Assembly (NCBI RefSeq): GCF_900636915.1
Contig: NZ_LR134327.1
Location: 744,001-808,000 of the forward strand
Direction of reading: 5' to 3'
Source: Aggregatibacter aphrophilus ATCC 33389
GTDB lineage: Bacteria > Pseudomonadota > Gammaproteobacteria > Enterobacterales > Pasteurellaceae
Length of the DNA: 64,000 nucleotides
Below the pieces are notes generated by a model that saw only the letters and a program-made list of their open reading frames with translations, was not told the origin of the DNA and did not search any database. Of this stretch, positions 61,802 to 64,000 are shown piece after piece. The translations under genes were made by a program, and so were the position numbers. Every line of letters starts with the position of its first letter. The stretch's first letter is position 1.

Positions 61802-63174
61802 AGGAAACTATCCTTCAATAAATCGATCACGTTTTCCATTTTCATACTGCGTGATCCTTTCACCAAAACAACGACTTTTTGTTCTGTTACTTGTTGTTTA
61901 ATTACGGAGATTAAATAATTTGCCAACTCAGTTTTATCCGTAAAATGTTTGCCCGAATTGACCGCACTTATCACTTCCGACGCATGGCCACAAGAAAGCA
62001 CCAAATCTAATTTGGCGGCGTGCGCAAAATCGGCCACCTCTTGGTGACAAAGCTGCGTATTATCGCCCAATTCCGCCATATCACCAACAACAAAGACGCG
62101 AAATGCCGGATATTTTTGCAACTCAGAAATAGCGGATTTCATAGAGCCTACGTTAGCGTTGTAGGTATCATCTAAGAGTAAGAGATTTTCACAAGGCTCA
62201 ATTGGGAACAAGCGCCCTTTCACTTGGGATTTCATCGCCAAGCCGTTTTGTACATCCTGCAAACTCGCACCGACATTCATTGCCAATGCAGTTGCCGCCA
62301 AGGCATTGCTGACATTATGTTCACCCAAATAAGAAGAATGAATTTGAATACTGCCTTTTGGCGTATGTAAAAGAAAAGAAGCACCCTGCTCGGAAAATAC
62401 AATGTTTTCAGCATAATAATCGGCTTGCGGATTATCGTAAGCAAAATATTGCACCGAATGGTCACCGATTTCTGCCTGCCATTTTTGTTGATAATTATGG
62501 GTGAGATTAATAATTGCAGTGCCGTTTGAGGTTAGTCCACGGTAAATTTCGCCTTTGGCGGTTGCTACGCCGTCAAGAGAACCAAATCCTTCCAAATGTG
62601 CCGCCGCCACGTTATTCACCAACGCGACATCAGGTTGCGCCAAGGCGGTGGTATAAGCAATTTCACCGATATGATTCGCTCCAAGTTCAATGACGGCAAA
62701 TTTATGTTGTTCCGTTAAGCGTAATAATGTGAGCGGCACGCCGATGTCATTGTTGAAGTTGCCGTGGGTAAATAAAACATCGTCAAAATCCACCGCACTT
62801 TGCTGCAAAATGGCAGCCGTCATTTCTTTTACAGTGGTCTTGCCGGAAGAGCCTGTCATAGCAACGGTTTTCGGATTAATCTTTTTGCGTAACCATTTAG
62901 CCAGTTGTCCGAGCGCTAAACGGGTGTCTTTTACCACTAACTGCGCGATCGAAGCGTTTGTTTGGCGTTCCACTACGGCGGCAATACAACCTTGTTCAGC
63001 AGCTTTATCTAAATAATGATGGGCATCAAAATGTTCGCCTTTTAAGGCAAAGAACAAACCTTTCGAGATGGATTGGCGGCTGTCAGTGCTGACGTTTTCT
63101 ACCGTAAGTGCGCCGTCGCCAAGTAATTGAGCATCTAAAATAGAAGCAAGTTGAGAAAGAGATAATGTAATCAT
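61795..63174 (-). CDS. murF: UDP-MurNAc-tripeptide--D-alanyl-D-alanine ligase
   Basis: This 459-aa Mur ligase adds D-Ala-D-Ala, finishing the pentapeptide. [20 protein letters not shown] near 104-123 is the P-loop; [20 protein letters not shown] near 325-344 is the MurF signature. The uptake signal at about 62790 encodes [12 protein letters not shown] just after the P-loop helix. It overlaps mraY by 7 bp and follows murE by 7 bp, so translation is probably coupled. Confidence 0.96.
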   Translation of the reverse strand: MITLSLSQLASILDAQLLGDGALTVENVSTDSRQSISKGLFFALKGEHFDAHHYLDKAAEQGCIAAVVERQTNASIAQLVVKDTRLALGQLAKWLRKKINPKTVAMTGSSGKTTVKEMTAAILQQSAVDFDDVLFTHGNFNNDIGVPLTLLRLTEQHKFAVIELGANHIGEIAYTTALAQPDVALVNNVAAAHLEGFGSLDGVATAKGEIYRGLTSNGTAIINLTHNYQQKWQAEIGDHSVQYFAYDNPQADYYAENIVFSEQGASFLLHTPKGSIQIHSSYLGEHNVSNALAATALAMNVGASLQDVQNGLAMKSQVKGRLFPIEPCENLLLLDDTYNANVGSMKSAISELQKYPAFRVFVVGDMAELGDNTQLCHQEVADFAHAAKLDLVLSCGHASEVISAVNSGKHFTDKTELANYLISVIKQQVTEQKVVVLVKGSRSMKMENVIDLLKDSFLC

Positions 63175-63181
63175 GTTATTT

Positions 63182-64000
63182 TTAGTGAGATAAATAGTGT
63201 CGGGCTACTTCTTGGTCGGAAAAATGGTGCTTGGTTTTGCCGATAATTTGATAATCTTCATGACCTTTACCGGCAATTAAAATAACGTCATTTTCCACCG
63301 CACTTTTAATCGCCGTAGCAATGGCTTCTTCACGTTGATGTATCACTTGCACCGCTTGCGGATTAATGAAACCTTTCAAAATATCCGCCATGATTTGGGT
63401 ATGATCTTCCGTACGCGGATTGTCATCCGTCGCAATCACGTGATCAGATAATTTTTCCGCAATACCTGCCATTAACGGACGTTTACCGCGATCACGATCA
63501 CCTCCACAACCAAAAATACACCAAAGTTTGCCATGGCAATGCAACCGTGCTGCCTGTAAGGCTTTTTCTAAAGCATCCGGTGTGTGAGCATAATCTACGA
63601 TGACAGTGGGTTTATGAGTTGCCGTCAACATTTCCATACGACCGCATACACCGTTGAGTTTATTTACGCTGTTCACCAATTCACTTAAAGAATAACCCAA
63701 GGTTAACAACGTAGCTGTCACCAATAATAGATTGCTGACATTAAACGCGCCGATTAAAGCACTGTGTAATTCGCCATCCCCCCATGAAGATGCAAACTTG
63801 ATCACCGCACCTTTATGATGAAAACGCACATCAACCGCTTTTAACCACTGTGTTTGCTGAGGTGAAAAGTCAGGATTGGTACTCACGGCAACAGCATTCG
63901 GTAATTCCCTCAACCACGCTACACCTGTCGGGTCATCAGCATCAATAATTTGGTGGCGACTATCTAATTCGGTGAATAACCGTTTTTTGGCTGCCGCATA
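63182..64000 (-). CDS. murE: UDP-MurNAc-L-Ala-D-Glu:meso-DAP ligase, C-terminal part
   Basis: The gene enters from the right edge (about 272 codons visible) and lacks its N-terminus here. MurE adds meso-diaminopimelate to the stem peptide. [20 protein letters not shown] and [20 protein letters not shown] are the central signatures. [20 protein letters not shown] holds DNPR, the meso-DAP binding motif, and [16 protein letters not shown] closes the enzyme. The order with murF downstream is the normal dcw order. Confidence 0.96.
   Translation of the reverse strand, partial: YAAAKKRLFTELDSRHQIIDADDPTGVAWLRELPNAVAVSTNPDFSPQQTQWLKAVDVRFHHKGAVIKFASSWGDGELHSALIGAFNVSNLLLVTATLLTLGYSLSELVNSVNKLNGVCGRMEMLTATHKPTVIVDYAHTPDALEKALQAARLHCHGKLWCIFGCGGDRDRGKRPLMAGIAEKLSDHVIATDDNPRTEDHTQIMADILKGFINPQAVQVIHQREEAIATAIKSAVENDVILIAGKGHEDYQIIGKTKHHFSDQEVARHYLSH

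Overview
The window looks like a chromosome segment of a Pasteurellaceae bacterium of the Haemophilus/Aggregatibacter branch. The strongest sign is the 9-bp DNA-uptake word AAGTGCGGT (or its complement), seen by eye roughly 55-60 times, in intergenic gaps and inside genes. This is the Haemophilus influenzae-type uptake signal, not the Actinobacillus pleuropneumoniae type. Moderate GC content, a fused citXG gene and a Pasteurellaceae-style FtsZ agree. A VgrG-Rhs protein implies a type VI secretion system elsewhere in the genome. I favour an Aggregatibacter species close to A. aphrophilus, but that assignment is inference.

Layout. 1-9.4 kb: start of a ModA-like binding protein, an unknown membrane protein, sirtuin cobB, grxB, rng, putP, cmoB, purA and a frameshifted DUF484 gene. 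9.4-16.1 kb: an accessory block with one very large VgrG-Rhs-toxin gene and a small downstream gene, its likely immunity partner, which carries a run of ten G residues. 16.1-20.2 kb: the selenium-type transporter yedE, then a decayed capsule/exopolysaccharide locus (nucleotide-sugar dehydrogenase fused by deletion to the tail half of a wzc kinase) and about 700 bp of extremely AT-rich, gene-free DNA. 20.2-25.2 kb: ndk, pepB, infA, lnt, corC. 25.4-32.3 kb: a citrate fermentation operon citC-citD-citE-citF-citXG-citT. 32.4-50 kb: rnhA/dnaQ divergent pair, two tRNA-Asp genes, a cupin, trhP, rlmKL, queC with a preQ1 riboswitch, cpdA, nudF, an M15 peptidase, dapE, a nonsense-interrupted copper-type TonB receptor, an ArsC-family protein, htpG, a DUF533 gene and pheA. 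50.2-64 kb: the division and cell wall (dcw) cluster on the minus strand, read as murE-murF-mraY-murD-ftsW-murG-murC-ddl-ftsQ-ftsA-ftsZ-lpxC.

How the parts work together. The dcw genes build UDP-MurNAc-pentapeptide, then lipid I and lipid II, and supply the division ring proteins. The cit genes make, charge and assemble citrate lyase and import citrate. The VgrG-Rhs gene is probably a self-contained T6SS spike plus toxin cargo, with immunity encoded just downstream.

Signs of gene decay are frequent: a frameshift in the DUF484 gene, at least two frameshifts plus a deletion junction in the polysaccharide locus, an in-frame stop at the tail of wzc, an in-frame stop in the TonB receptor and a frameshift in a small secreted ORF before pheA. 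Two families of short inverted-repeat elements and several uptake-signal pairs acting as terminators decorate the intergenic gaps. All calls come from reading the sequence; no database search was possible.
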